In this document: positions 24,435-33,256 of the stretch, piece by piece
Layout: every line of letters begins with the position of its first letter
How positions within the stretch are numbered: the stretch's first letter is position 1
DNA from: Chryseobacterium gleum
GTDB lineage: Bacteria; Bacteroidota; Bacteroidia; Flavobacteriales; Weeksellaceae
Direction: 5' to 3'
NCBI RefSeq assembly: GCF_900636535.1
Contig: NZ_LR134289.1
Location: 4,667,001-4,731,000, forward strand
Length of the DNA: 64,000 nucleotides
The notes under the pieces: generated by a model
What the model was told of the DNA's origin: nothing
Seen by the model: the letters and a program-made list of their open reading frames with translations, nothing else
The model's database searches: none
Position numbers and translations under genes: made by a program

Positions 24435-25994
24435 TTAATTAGAGAATTCTATTAATTCTTCTTTTTTAGCATTGTAGATTTTGTATTCTAAATATTTAAA
24501 AGAATCTCTTGGAACAATGGTTACCCATTTTTTGTATTTCATAAACCATTTCATCTGGATACTTTTAATGCCTTTTGTAAGGTAGGCTTCCACAAATGGG
24601 TGTACATGCAGGTAGATTTTTCCTTTTTCTTTCTGCAGAATGTTTCTTAAGGTTTCACCCATTCTTTCCACGATAACAATAGGAGCTACAATTTCTCCGT
24701 CTTTGTTCGGGTTTTCTTCTTTGGTTTCGATCTGCTTTTCCGGACGGTTTCTTTGTCTGGTGATCTGGATCAGACCAAATTTACTTGGAGGAAGTATTTT
24801 GTGGCGTGCTTTGTCGCGCTTCATTTCCTCTTTGAGATGTTCGTAAAGATCTCTTCTGTGATCAGAATTCGGCATGTCTATGAAATCGATAACGATAATT
24901 CCTCCCATATCGCGGAGGCGAAGTTGTCTTGCGATTTCAGTAGCAGCCATTTTGTTCACTTTCAGTGCGTGTTCCTTATTGACCGCTGTTCCGGTAGTAA
25001 TATTGTTTCCGGAGTTAACGTCAACGACGTGAAGTGCTTCTGTGTGCTCAATAACAAGATAGGCTCCTTTAGAACTTGGAATGTTTACGTGTTTTCCGAA
25101 GCTCTGTTTAAGCTGTTTTTCAACATTGTAATATTCCAGAAGTGGAATATGAGAATCATAAAACTGGACAATATTTTTCTTTTCAGGAGCAATTACTTCA
25201 ATGTAATTCTTCATTTCGTTCACCATCTGTTCATCATCACAGATGATATTCACGAAGTCCTGGTTAAAATTGTCTCTTAAAATAGCTGAAGCTTTGTCTT
25301 CTTCGCTTAAAACTTTGGACGGAACTTTATTTCTCTGGATATTTTTAAAAGTGCTTTCCCATTTCTGAACCAGCTGGTTCATATCATTATGAAGATCGGC
25401 TACTTTTTTTCCTTCTGCTACCGTTCTGATGATCACCCCGAATCCTTCAGGCTTAATACTGTCGATAAGGGTTCTCAGTCTTTCTTTTTCCTCAGAGCTT
25501 CTGATTTTTTTGGAAATAGAAACTTTATTGTCAAAAGGAATTAAAACCAGAAAGCGTCCTGTTAATGAAATCTGGGTAGAAATCCTGGGACCTTTGGTAG
25601 AAATTGGTTCTTTGGTAATCTGTAGCAAAACCAGATCGTCTTTGGCGATTACCTTGTCTACAGTTCCGTTTTTGTCTATTTCGGGTTGTATCTCGAAATT
25701 TTTTAAGCTCGAAGTGCTTTGTTTTTTAGAAATAGTGTCTTTTAAAAACTTTCGGTACGTAAGGTACTGCGGTCCAAGATCCTGATAATGCAGAAATGCA
25801 TCTTTGTCATATCCGATATTGACGAATGCCGCATTCAGATTGGGTGCCAGTTTTTTTACTTTTCCTATAAACAGATCTCCAACTATAAAATCGCTTTTGT
25901 CTTCTTGCTCATGAAGTTCACATAGTCTTCCGTCTTCCAGCAGCGCAATCTTTGTAAGATCATCTTCATGCGAAACTATTAGTTCTTTCTTCAT
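24435..25994 (-). CDS. rng: Ribonuclease E/G family endoribonuclease
   Basis: A 519-residue protein of RNase G length. An N-terminal S1 RNA-binding domain (SDFIVGDLFIGKVKKLAPNLNAAFVNIG, about residues 34-100), then the DNase I-like catalytic domain with the metal-binding Asp residues in HVVDVNSGN and IIVIDFIDM. RNase E/G initiates mRNA decay and trims rRNA. The zinc-link CPxC motif that tethers dimers in E. coli RNase E is missing; its place is occupied by RPEKQIETKEENPNKDGE. No C-terminal degradosome scaffold. The gene follows the small basic protein and HU genes on the same strand. Confidence 0.9.
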   Translation of the reverse strand: MKKELIVSHEDDLTKIALLEDGRLCELHEQEDKSDFIVGDLFIGKVKKLAPNLNAAFVNIGYDKDAFLHYQDLGPQYLTYRKFLKDTISKKQSTSSLKNFEIQPEIDKNGTVDKVIAKDDLVLLQITKEPISTKGPRISTQISLTGRFLVLIPFDNKVSISKKIRSSEEKERLRTLIDSIKPEGFGVIIRTVAEGKKVADLHNDMNQLVQKWESTFKNIQRNKVPSKVLSEEDKASAILRDNFNQDFVNIICDDEQMVNEMKNYIEVIAPEKKNIVQFYDSHIPLLEYYNVEKQLKQSFGKHVNIPSSKGAYLVIEHTEALHVVDVNSGNNITTGTAVNKEHALKVNKMAATEIARQLRLRDMGGIIVIDFIDMPNSDHRRDLYEHLKEEMKRDKARHKILPPSKFGLIQITRQRNRPEKQIETKEENPNKDGEIVAPIVIVERMGETLRNILQKEKGKIYLHVHPFVEAYLTKGIKSIQMKWFMKYKKWVTIVPRDSFKYLEYKIYNAKKEELIEFSN

Positions 25995-26227
25995 TTTTTA
26001 ATAAGATAAAATTGTTAAGATTATAGGAAGTGGATGTTTTTTTGATTAATTCATCTATTAAATATAAGGATTTTGAATGAAAACCATTATATGTTTGTTA
26101 AAATAATATTTGAAACCCTCCGTTTTCCGCGGAATCTTATAGTTGCAAACAAAAATATAGTTAGTGAACTTTAAAAAATTAAATCCACCAACTATATTAT
26201 TATATTGTAAATCTCGGGAAAAAGAGA

Positions 26228-26317
26228 TTATTTTTTCTTATGTCTGTTTGCTCTTCTTCTTTTCTTTCTTTTGTGAGTTGCAACCTTGTGTCTTTTTCTT
26301 TTCTTTCCGCTTGGCAT
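26228..26317 (-). CDS. 29-residue, extremely basic small protein
   Basis: The minus-strand frame begins ATG CCA AGC GGA and encodes 29 residues, starting MPSGKKRKRHK and ending NRHKKK before TAA; 18 residues are Lys, Arg or His counted only as clusters (KKRKRHK, HKRKKRRR, RHKKK). I recall nearly identical peptides in many Bacteroidota genomes, usually beside HU and RNase G genes, so it is a real gene. Composition resembles tiny ribosomal proteins (Thx or bL38 type), which is an inference. It lies 43 nt after the HU gene. Confidence 0.75.
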   Translation of the reverse strand: MPSGKKRKRHKVATHKRKKRRRANRHKKK

Positions 26318-26360
26318 AATTTTAATTTTTTAGTAACTAGTTAATATTCAGTTAATGTTC

Positions 26361-26651
26361 TTATTTTACTGCAACTTTAGTTTTTACTTTCTCAACAAAA
26401 GATTTTGAAGGTTTGAAAGCAGGAATGTTATGAGCAGGAATCTCAATTGCAGTGTTTTTAGAAATATTTCTTCCTGTTTTAGCAGCTCTTGTTTTAATGA
26501 TAAAAGATCCAAAACCTCTTAGATAAACGTTATCCCCATTATACATAGAAGTTCTGATCTCCTGCATAAAAGCTTCTACAACTTTCTGTGTTTCATTCTT
26601 TTCTGTTCCCAACTTATTTGAGATGGTGTTTACCAATTCTGCCTTTGTCAT
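26361..26651 (-). CDS. HU/IHF-family DNA-binding protein
   Basis: A 96-residue HU-type protein: MTKAELVNTISNKLG, helices, then VYLRGFGSFIIKTRAAKTGRNISKNTAIEIPAHNIPAFKPSKSFVEKV with the beta-arm proline region (IPAHNIPAFKPSK). It compacts and bends DNA as a dimer. Its own promoter is at 26683-26690. First of three same-strand genes with the small basic protein and RNase E/G. Confidence 0.92.
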   Translation of the reverse strand: MTKAELVNTISNKLGTEKNETQKVVEAFMQEIRTSMYNGDNVYLRGFGSFIIKTRAAKTGRNISKNTAIEIPAHNIPAFKPSKSFVEKVKTKVAVK

Positions 26652-26682
26652 TTCCTTATTTTAATTTTAAATTTTAGGTGTG

Positions 26683-26690
26683 CAAATTTA
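26683..26690 (-). promoter_or_regulatory. -7 promoter element for the HU gene
   Basis: TAAATTTG on the minus strand, 31 nt before the HU start; an upstream T-rich tract would fit -33. The remaining gap to 26966 shows nothing else that I can identify. Confidence 0.55.
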
Positions 26691-26966
26691 GTTAAAAAAA
26701 TTGAATACTAGCAAATTAGTGACAAAATATTTTTATTCAAAGAGCAGGACTTTTTATATATATGCCATATTAAGGCAGGGTTATAATAATTAACAATAAA
26801 ATAATGTGGCTGAATTAGGATGCGGAAAAAACATGAACAAAAATTAATAAATAACAGTTTTGGAAGGCTCTGCAGGGTTTTTGTAGTCTTACAAAAGACA
26901 TTGAAAGAATCTCTGATTATCCTTATTTGTTACCGGAATTAAAAAAATATTGCTTGAATCAGAATT

Positions 26967-27638
26967 TTACAGGCTGGAATTATAATATCCGTTTTCTACG
27001 CAGAATCTTATAAGGTGAAGCTTGGTTTTTAATCCCAGCTTTTCTGTAAGACGGTTGATGTAAGTGTCAATAGTTCTGGTGCTCAGATTAAGCTTTTCTG
27101 CAATCTCTTTATTGCTGAATCCCTCATAGCAGAATCTCATGAGCTGTATTTCAGAGGGTGAAAGCTCTTCCTGCCCTTTTTTCTGCCTGTCCATATATTC
27201 CTGTACGGCAAGAGGCTGCTGTTCCCATTCTTTGGAATAGGCCTGGTAATCGAAGTCATCAGAAACAATACTTCCTTTAATAATATCCTTTATGATGGTG
27301 CTCTTTTTCTGACAGTAGTAGATATTTGGAATCTTTGAAAGAATTTCAGCCATATCCTCCTGATAGGTGCCGGAATAGGTAATAATAGGAGTTTCGGTAT
27401 TGTTTTTTCTGATGTATTTGATTGCTTCAATCCCGCTTAATACCGGCATAAAGAGTTCAATAATGAACACGTCTTCCTGTCTTCTGTAGATTCTGTTTAC
27501 CAGTTCATGTCCGTTATTACAATCATTCAGAAGCATATAGAAGGGGTTTTCCATAAGTGTTTTGATCATTATTTTTTTAAAATAAAAATCACTGTCAGCA
27601 ATGGAAAAACGTACGGTATTAGATAATATTTTGCTCAT
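26967..27638 (-). CDS. LuxR/NarL-type response regulator with Glu at the phospho-acceptor site
   Basis: 223 residues: receiver-like domain (about 9-125) and a GerE-type HTH (LSPSEIQLMRFCYEGFSNKEIAEKLNLSTRTIDTYINRL, about 155-215). In the receiver, the acceptor position in VFIIELFMPVLSG is Glu61 instead of Asp, and the acidic pair is Asp15-Ser16 (IADSD). The beta5 Lys survives in YYCQKKS. Asp-to-Glu substitutions often mimic phosphorylation, so the protein may be constitutively active or regulated otherwise. No histidine kinase gene is nearby. It is divergent from the T6SS genes and is a candidate regulator of them. Confidence 0.85.
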   Translation of the reverse strand: MSKILSNTVRFSIADSDFYFKKIMIKTLMENPFYMLLNDCNNGHELVNRIYRRQEDVFIIELFMPVLSGIEAIKYIRKNNTETPIITYSGTYQEDMAEILSKIPNIYYCQKKSTIIKDIIKGSIVSDDFDYQAYSKEWEQQPLAVQEYMDRQKKGQEELSPSEIQLMRFCYEGFSNKEIAEKLNLSTRTIDTYINRLTEKLGLKTKLHLIRFCVENGYYNSSL

Positions 27639-27817
27639 TCTTAATATCGATTTGGCGAATGATATTTAAAATTCAGAGGTCTAATTTATGAAAAACTTAT
27701 CAAAGTGAAAATTAATATTAATTTAATCAGGGTTTTCACGAAACAAGGCTGGGGAAATTACGTATTGTGCATGAATTTTTTTTTTTATATTTTCACAGGC
27801 CAAACAAATCGCAAATT

Positions 27818-28354
27818 ATGTCTTCTAACAGGGAAAAAAAATTGAACAAATCTGACGTCAGAATGGGCATTTGGAAGTTTATTCTGTCATTTGTTGTTTT
27901 GTCGGTTGTATCTTTTGCTTGCTTATTTCTCTTCTTTAAGAGTTATGATATACAGCGGGAAGGGATCAGCCGTGAAGCTGAAGCCTACAAAGAACTGATG
28001 CTTCGAAGTGACGTACTGAAAGATCACATTGATGATATTTACGACAAAATGAACCAGCTTAGTATTAATAAGGTGGAGAATGAAGTGTTTCTCAGAACCA
28101 ATATTATGGATAATGTGAGAGATGCCAAAAACATTATGGGTAAAGACAGTGTGGAGAGCTTTAAGCATTATGCCGTACTCATGAAACAGATTGTACCTAT
28201 GATGAACTTAAAAGCTAAGATCATTGAGGTAGAGTATCAGAAGAAAAGTATCATAAGGGATCTGGATGAATGTATGGGTAAGATAAGAGTGACGAACAAT
28301 GAGCTTAGAAAAGATCCTACAAGAAATTTCACAGGAAGTAAAAGAAGAAGATAA
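27818..28354 (+). CDS. T6SSiii membrane component, TssO-like
   Basis: 178 residues from MSSNREKKLNKSD; an earlier ATG (27767) lies before the likely promoter region (TATATTTT at 27785-27792). One membrane helix (about 18-42), then an entirely helical periplasmic part with heptad-like spacing and a basic tail (GSKRRR). Bacteroidota T6SSiii loci carry small single-pass proteins named TssO, TssP and TssQ in front of tssR; size, topology and place agree, but I cannot say which of the three this is. First gene of a four-gene run. Confidence 0.6.
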   Translation: MSSNREKKLNKSDVRMGIWKFILSFVVLSVVSFACLFLFFKSYDIQREGISREAEAYKELMLRSDVLKDHIDDIYDKMNQLSINKVENEVFLRTNIMDNVRDAKNIMGKDSVESFKHYAVLMKQIVPMMNLKAKIIEVEYQKKSIIRDLDECMGKIRVTNNELRKDPTRNFTGSKRRR

Positions 28355-28365
28355 AAAGAAAAGAT

Positions 28366-28890
28366 ATGCAGGGACAAATCACATTATCTAAGAAAGAAAG
28401 GCATTATCAGTTTTTTTATTTAATACTGATGCTGGTGACAGCCATGTTGTTTTTGGGAGTAATCTTTTTAAAAGGATTCCAGTCTCCCTTTTCTGATGAA
28501 GATGTAAGAGGAATTCAGAATCTTGAACAGAAAGCTGCGTTTGAAAAACATCAGAAAATTGTTCTTCCTATCATGGACAGTACTTATACCATGATCAGCA
28601 AACTTACCGATGACGGTCCACAACCTTTCATGGAAAACAATATTCAGCTGGGCGTTAATGACCTTAACAGCTATTTCAACAGTACAGACGTTGTGGATAT
28701 CCGTAAGGATGCCTATCCTCAGATTGCAAAATTCTATAAAATGTATTTTGAAGACAAGAAAGTTCTTTCAACAGCCTCTGAAGACATTAAAATCTTCCAG
28801 AAGCAGGTAGATGAATGCCGAATCGGATTTAAAGATAAGCAGAATAAGCTCTATCAGCGCGAGCAGGATCTGAAAGCAAGAATGCAGTAA
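28366..28890 (+). CDS. T6SSiii membrane component, TssO/TssP-like
   Basis: 174 residues, basic N-terminus (LSKKERHYQFF), one membrane helix (about 14-36) and a helical periplasmic domain with a charged, probably coiled-coil end (residues 140-174). It starts 11 nt after the previous gene. Like that gene it has the topology of subtype iii trans-envelope components that replace the TssJLM complex of other T6SSs; assignment to TssO, TssP or TssQ is an inference from gene order. Confidence 0.6.
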   Translation: MQGQITLSKKERHYQFFYLILMLVTAMLFLGVIFLKGFQSPFSDEDVRGIQNLEQKAAFEKHQKIVLPIMDSTYTMISKLTDDGPQPFMENNIQLGVNDLNSYFNSTDVVDIRKDAYPQIAKFYKMYFEDKKVLSTASEDIKIFQKQVDECRIGFKDKQNKLYQREQDLKARMQ

Positions 28891-28937
28891 GCAAAAAATA
28901 CTAGGAACATAAATAAAACACATCACAATTACTAACT

Positions 28938-29849
28938 ATGAATTATTTTCAAAAGAACAAGAAAAACATTATTATCGGTGTTATTGCAACTTTGCTGATC
29001 GCAGCATTGGTTGCTCTGTGGCTGCAGAAAAAGGTAATACATTCGGCAGATGATATTGTTGGGGTGGTTTATCCGTCTTCACTGGCGGTAGGAGACACGC
29101 TTTTATTCGAAGATAAAACCCAGTTTGCCAAAACCAAAAGATGGAATTTCGGAGATGGGACAACTTCAGATAAAAACAGTGGTATACACTTCTATAATAA
29201 ACCAGGATATTATCAGGTGAGTTTGATCGTAGACAATAAGTACACGAAATCTTTCCCTGTAATGGTAAGCGCAAGAAGCGTTCAGAAGCCAAAGGATACT
29301 GCGAAGATTACCACGACAATCGAAGCTCCTGCACAGGCAATGCAAAATGAAAACGTACCTTTCCGTGCTGTTTCTGAAGCAAAGCGTTTTGCATGGAAAT
29401 TCGGAGAAACCGGCAACACGGATGCTAAAGATAAATTTACAATTTATTCCTATAAAAAGCCCGGTGATTATCTTGTAACGCTTTATACAGAAGAAAGCGA
29501 AGATCCTGTTTACCACCGTATTAAAATTCTTCCTGCCTATGATGCTCTTGCAGAAGATGAAATTTCTGTAGAAGATTCTTATGCAAAAGTTGACAACGAT
29601 TTCAAATATCACCTGCAGCAGATTGCAAACGGAAACAGTTTCAATATGCATTACAATTACCTGTTAAAAACCTATCTGTGTAACAATGAAAATACAGTGG
29701 TAAAAGTAAATGACAGTAAAGTAAACAACTTCTACATGTATTGTGCAGGTCTTCAGTTTGACAAAAATACGGTGATCCAGACTGTAAAAGTAAACCTGGA
29801 TGACACGCAGAACTGTGTAACGAAAGTAGATATCAATCAAAGCAAATAA
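28938..29849 (+). CDS. T6SSiii-associated PKD-domain membrane protein
   Basis: 303 residues: membrane anchor (about 10-29), a PKD domain (about 44-112) with the signature KRWNFGDGTTS and FYNKPGYYQVSLIV, a second PKD-like domain (about 120-195) with FAWKFGETGN and YSYKKPGDYLVTLY, and a C-terminal domain with two Cys residues (YLCNNE, YMYCAGL). PKD folds mediate protein or glycan contacts outside the inner membrane. Position between TssO-like genes and tssR indicates a structural part of the envelope-spanning complex (TssP/TssQ position). Confidence 0.68.
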   Translation: MNYFQKNKKNIIIGVIATLLIAALVALWLQKKVIHSADDIVGVVYPSSLAVGDTLLFEDKTQFAKTKRWNFGDGTTSDKNSGIHFYNKPGYYQVSLIVDNKYTKSFPVMVSARSVQKPKDTAKITTTIEAPAQAMQNENVPFRAVSEAKRFAWKFGETGNTDAKDKFTIYSYKKPGDYLVTLYTEESEDPVYHRIKILPAYDALAEDEISVEDSYAKVDNDFKYHLQQIANGNSFNMHYNYLLKTYLCNNENTVVKVNDSKVNNFYMYCAGLQFDKNTVIQTVKVNLDDTQNCVTKVDINQSK

Positions 29850-29896
29850 TTTCGTCCGGTATTACGGATGTACCAATCATAAAAAGATTAAATAGG

Positions 29897-32302
29897 ATGA
29901 AAAATAAATTTCCTCTAGCAGCATATTATATAGGGTTATCAGTATTATTGACGAGTTGCCAGGTAAAACTGCCGTCAAAGAAAACCCCGGAGCCTTCACA
30001 GTATGGGCAGGTGGATGCTTCCCCTGTCGTTAACGGGTATCCAAAAAAGTCAGTTCCATGGATCGTCATTTCAGACAGATCAAGAAATACGGCTTACCTG
30101 GATAAAGATGATGAGAAGTCTTACAAAGAAGTAAAATTCCTTGAGCCTTTAATGGTTCTGAAACATAGAGACGGAATGGTAAAAGTAGCGGAATATGTTC
30201 CGGATGCTTTAATGAAAAAAGTTTCGTCAAAATCAGTTAAGACATACGGTTGGATTCCTGAATCGGACCTTCTTCTCTGGAATAACGCTTTAAAAAGTGA
30301 AAAAACAGGTTATCCTGTAAGAGTAGCCGTAGTTCCTAATAACAGCGAGGTCATCAGAAATGCTGAAAGGTACTATAAAAATGACTCTATTATGGTGTTT
30401 AACTCACCGAGTCTTATTGAAACAGCCAATGTGAAAATCCCTAACGGACAGATTGTATATGTATACAAGATGGCTGAGAATAACAAACGTTTCCTGGTAG
30501 GTAAAAAACCTTCTGTTGACATGGACAGTATCAGCAAGGGGCTTTACGGATGGGTAAGCTCAAATGTGATTTCTACATGGGGAGAACGTTCTGCCATCAA
30601 ACTTAAAAATACAACAGGGATTAACGATACAACATTGGGAATCCATGAAGGGCATCCCGGAGGATCAGCATCAGATGCTACTAATAAAACAGCTATTCTT
30701 CTTACCGATGTAAATAAGAGAACCCCTCTGGAAAACATTTATCCGATAAATCTTCCGTTAGAAGAAACGCCAACTCCTGATATCAAGACAAAATATTTCA
30801 CCAATATTTTAGATTACAGCAAAAACTTTGTATCCAACGTATTAGGTGAGCCTATCTATTTTGACCGTTACAGAGAAATCACGGAAAAAGATAAAAATAT
30901 CAATATTGTGTTTGCATTAGATGTAAGTGCTTCCAATGCGCCTTATGCCCCTATTGTAAAATCATTGCTGCAGGATCTTCAGCTCAGATTTGAAAAACCA
31001 TCATATTTTAACAATGTTAAATATGGAGCGGTTTTATATAAGAATAATCCATGTGGGGATAATGTTGCGGTATCCACTTTAAGTACAGATTACAGTAAAA
31101 TCACTTCATTTATTGATCAGAAAACGAATGAAATGAACTGCGCAAGCAATAACGGTTATCAGCCGGTGGGAGAAGCTCTTACTGCAGCCGGGAATCTTCT
31201 TTCAAATGTTCCTGATGAAACCAATATTGTTGTAACTGTAGGAACTACTGCTAACCAGAGCGGCAATATGTACAGCGTAATCAGTTCACTGACTCAGGCT
31301 CAGGCAAGACTGATCATGTTCCAGACCAGCGCACGATCTTCCGATACCTATAATGATTTTGTATTGATGGCGGAAAATGTGGTTACCAATACGGCTAAGA
31401 ATATTGCTGAACTCAAAAAACAAAAGATCATCGACCAAAATGATGTTTTGACTAAGAATAATTTCAGCCTTGTGGAAGGTGATGCAGGATTCTTTTCTTT
31501 GGCTTACCCTAAGCAGAGTATGTCCCAGGGATTCGTTATCTTCCCTAAAAAAGGAGACATTACGACTCCGGGATTCCTGAAGAAATCAGTTGACAGCCTT
31601 ATTGCACAGGTTACTTTGGACAACCAGACGGTTGATAAATCCCTTAATGAATATTTCCATTCATCAGTAGGAGCAGGAAGAACAGATGTGGATTTAAAAT
31701 ATAAATATCTGTATCCGGGGCTTACCAATCCGGTTTCTGCAGGTATTGCAGCACAGCTGATCAATTATGGAAGCCCGTTCCTTGTGAAAGGATATATTCC
31801 AAAAGATCTGAAAGAATTTACACCGGCAATAGAAAAAGGAATCCTTATTTCTGAATCGGAATATGATAATCTGAAAGCTTTCTACACAGAAGTATACAGA
31901 AATACCCAGGCTGACCGTGCAGACTTTAATCAGGCAAGAGCTATTAAAGAATACGTTAAGCTGCTTAAGAAATATAATCCTACGATAAAATTCCTGGATA
32001 AAGGAGCGCTTTACGAGCTGCCAATGTCTTATGCTATCGGAATGAGCACAGGATTTGATCTTTCTGAAGAAGAATTGATGGCTAAGTATAAACTGAAAGG
32101 CTGGAAGAAGTCAAAAGTTGTTCCTAATGAAACAGTGAAAAACTATTTTTACCACTATAAAAACCTGGCAGACAGAATGCTTGCGAACAGAAATAACCCA
32201 GCGGTAAAAATCCAGCAGAACGGACAGACTTTCTACTGGCTTAATGAATACTTTACTCCGTCAAGAATGCCTACAGAACAGCCGGAATATACAAAACATT
32301 AA
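29897..32302 (+). CDS. tssR: T6SSiii lipoprotein TssR with a von Willebrand A-like domain
   Basis: 801 residues, lipoprotein (VLLTSC, Cys21). An SH3-like N-terminal region (AVPNNSEVIRNAERYY and the GWVSS strands) is followed by a vWA-like domain starting INIVFALDVSAS, with DxSxS as in a metal-ion-dependent adhesion site, and by a long C-terminal helical region. TssR is the subtype iii-specific outer-membrane-associated component, a functional stand-in for TssJ/TssM parts. Size, lipobox and place before hcp support the name. It ends at a clear terminator, so the four-gene unit is separate from hcp. Confidence 0.8.
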   Translation: MKNKFPLAAYYIGLSVLLTSCQVKLPSKKTPEPSQYGQVDASPVVNGYPKKSVPWIVISDRSRNTAYLDKDDEKSYKEVKFLEPLMVLKHRDGMVKVAEYVPDALMKKVSSKSVKTYGWIPESDLLLWNNALKSEKTGYPVRVAVVPNNSEVIRNAERYYKNDSIMVFNSPSLIETANVKIPNGQIVYVYKMAENNKRFLVGKKPSVDMDSISKGLYGWVSSNVISTWGERSAIKLKNTTGINDTTLGIHEGHPGGSASDATNKTAILLTDVNKRTPLENIYPINLPLEETPTPDIKTKYFTNILDYSKNFVSNVLGEPIYFDRYREITEKDKNINIVFALDVSASNAPYAPIVKSLLQDLQLRFEKPSYFNNVKYGAVLYKNNPCGDNVAVSTLSTDYSKITSFIDQKTNEMNCASNNGYQPVGEALTAAGNLLSNVPDETNIVVTVGTTANQSGNMYSVISSLTQAQARLIMFQTSARSSDTYNDFVLMAENVVTNTAKNIAELKKQKIIDQNDVLTKNNFSLVEGDAGFFSLAYPKQSMSQGFVIFPKKGDITTPGFLKKSVDSLIAQVTLDNQTVDKSLNEYFHSSVGAGRTDVDLKYKYLYPGLTNPVSAGIAAQLINYGSPFLVKGYIPKDLKEFTPAIEKGILISESEYDNLKAFYTEVYRNTQADRADFNQARAIKEYVKLLKKYNPTIKFLDKGALYELPMSYAIGMSTGFDLSEEELMAKYKLKGWKKSKVVPNETVKNYFYHYKNLADRMLANRNNPAVKIQQNGQTFYWLNEYFTPSRMPTEQPEYTKH

Positions 32303-32323
32303 GATTTTTAAGTTAATCATATT

Positions 32324-32353
32324 AAAGCAGGAGTATTTACTTCTGCTTTTTTT
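32324..32353 (+). terminator. Terminator after tssR
   Basis: AAAGCAG (32324-32330) pairs with CTGCTTT (32343-32349), with extra pairing AGTA/TACT inside, followed by a T run. Confidence 0.7.
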
Positions 32354-32532
32354 GTGTTGTAAAATGAACCTCTCTGTTTTAATTTATAACAACCTTAAAT
32401 TTTGTACCTTAAATTTAAACTTTCACCCTTATTATTTCTCTTGTATGTGTAAAATAAATATTTTTCTTGAAAACGGGATTTAACTTAAAATGCTTCATTG
32501 GTGGGAGTTATAGGGTAGGATTTAAATCTATT

Positions 32533-32569
32533 GTCGTAGAATTACGACAACAAATCGTAGAACTACTAC
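32533..32569 (+). promoter_or_regulatory. Tandem dyad operator of hcp1
   Basis: Box 1 is GTCGTAGAATTACGAC (32533-32548), a perfect GTCGTA/TACGAC dyad with a 4-bp spacer. Box 2 is ATCGTAGAACTACTAC (32554-32569), a degenerate copy. They repeat at 21 bp, two helical turns. Box 2 ends 50 nt before the -7 element. The same arrangement precedes the other three hcp genes. Confidence 0.75.
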
Positions 32570-32618
32570 AATTTCTCAGATTTATACTGAAAAGTTTTTT
32601 TTAGCGGAAAAGAGCCTC

Positions 32619-32626
32619 TATATTTG
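32619..32626 (+). promoter_or_regulatory. -7 promoter element of hcp1
   Basis: TATATTTG fits TAnnTTTG; a T8 tract about 17-20 nt upstream fits the -33 position. The leader to the ATG at 32679 is about 45 nt, A-rich and without Shine-Dalgarno sequence. Confidence 0.65.
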
Positions 32627-32678
32627 CTATACAATCACTGAATCACAAAATATTATTAACGATTAAAATTTACTAATC

Positions 32679-33086
32679 ATGGCCGAAAGAAATTCAAGAG
32701 GAATCTTAAAATTCAATAATGGAGAAGGACAGAAACTGTTAAAAATGAATTACAGTGTATCAAGATCTACAGACGTATCAGGACGTGTAGCATCAGACCC
32801 TTCCAACGCTCTCATCAAGGTTACGGTAGAAGCTACTGAAAAATCAGATATCCTTGAAAGTTTATTAAATGGTAAATACAAGCCGACAGTAGGAGAAATC
32901 ACATTCAATAAATCTCACGAAGAAGGAACACTGATCACTTTAAAATGGGAAAACGGATATGTAATTCAACATCAGGTAGACTTTGATGCTATTGACAGCA
33001 ACAGTATGCTGATCAGCTTCGTAGTAAGTGCTGAAACTATCGACTACGGTACTTCGCAATATGCTGGTCTATGGCCGTCAAGCTAA
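32679..33086 (+). CDS. tssD: T6SS tube protein Hcp (TssD), copy 1
   Basis: 135 residues, the Bacteroidota-type Hcp that polymerises into the inner tube and is secreted with its cargo: MAERNSRGILKFNNGEGQ, then SRSTDVSGRVASDPSNALIK and EEGTLITLKWENGYVIQH. It differs from the other three copies by Gln instead of Glu in QHQVDF and by a shorter C-terminus (GLWPSS in place of GLWPSAGK). Own promoter, operator and terminator, so it is monocistronic. It lies between tssR and vgrG1. Confidence 0.92.
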   Translation: MAERNSRGILKFNNGEGQKLLKMNYSVSRSTDVSGRVASDPSNALIKVTVEATEKSDILESLLNGKYKPTVGEITFNKSHEEGTLITLKWENGYVIQHQVDFDAIDSNSMLISFVVSAETIDYGTSQYAGLWPSS

Positions 33087-33116
33087 TATTACACACATTA
33101 TCAACATTCATAAGAA

Positions 33117-33149
33117 AAAGACTGTCCCTATTAAAGGCGGTCTTTTTTT
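33117..33149 (+). terminator. Terminator after hcp1
   Basis: AAAGAC (33117-33122) with GTCTTT (33140-33145), extended by a G-C pair and followed by a T run. Confidence 0.65.
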
Positions 33150-33256
33150 GCCTGAATAAAAAAACTTACACAAAGGATTTTATTCTACAACAGGCTTATA
33201 TAATGTCTGTTACGTAAAATATTACTATCTTTAATACCAACACAAACACAAAGCAT

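Noticed and set aside
27767..27817. Upstream start of the first T6SS membrane gene
   Set aside because: The extra 17 residues overlap a -7-like element and are unlike the basic N-terminus that precedes the membrane helix.
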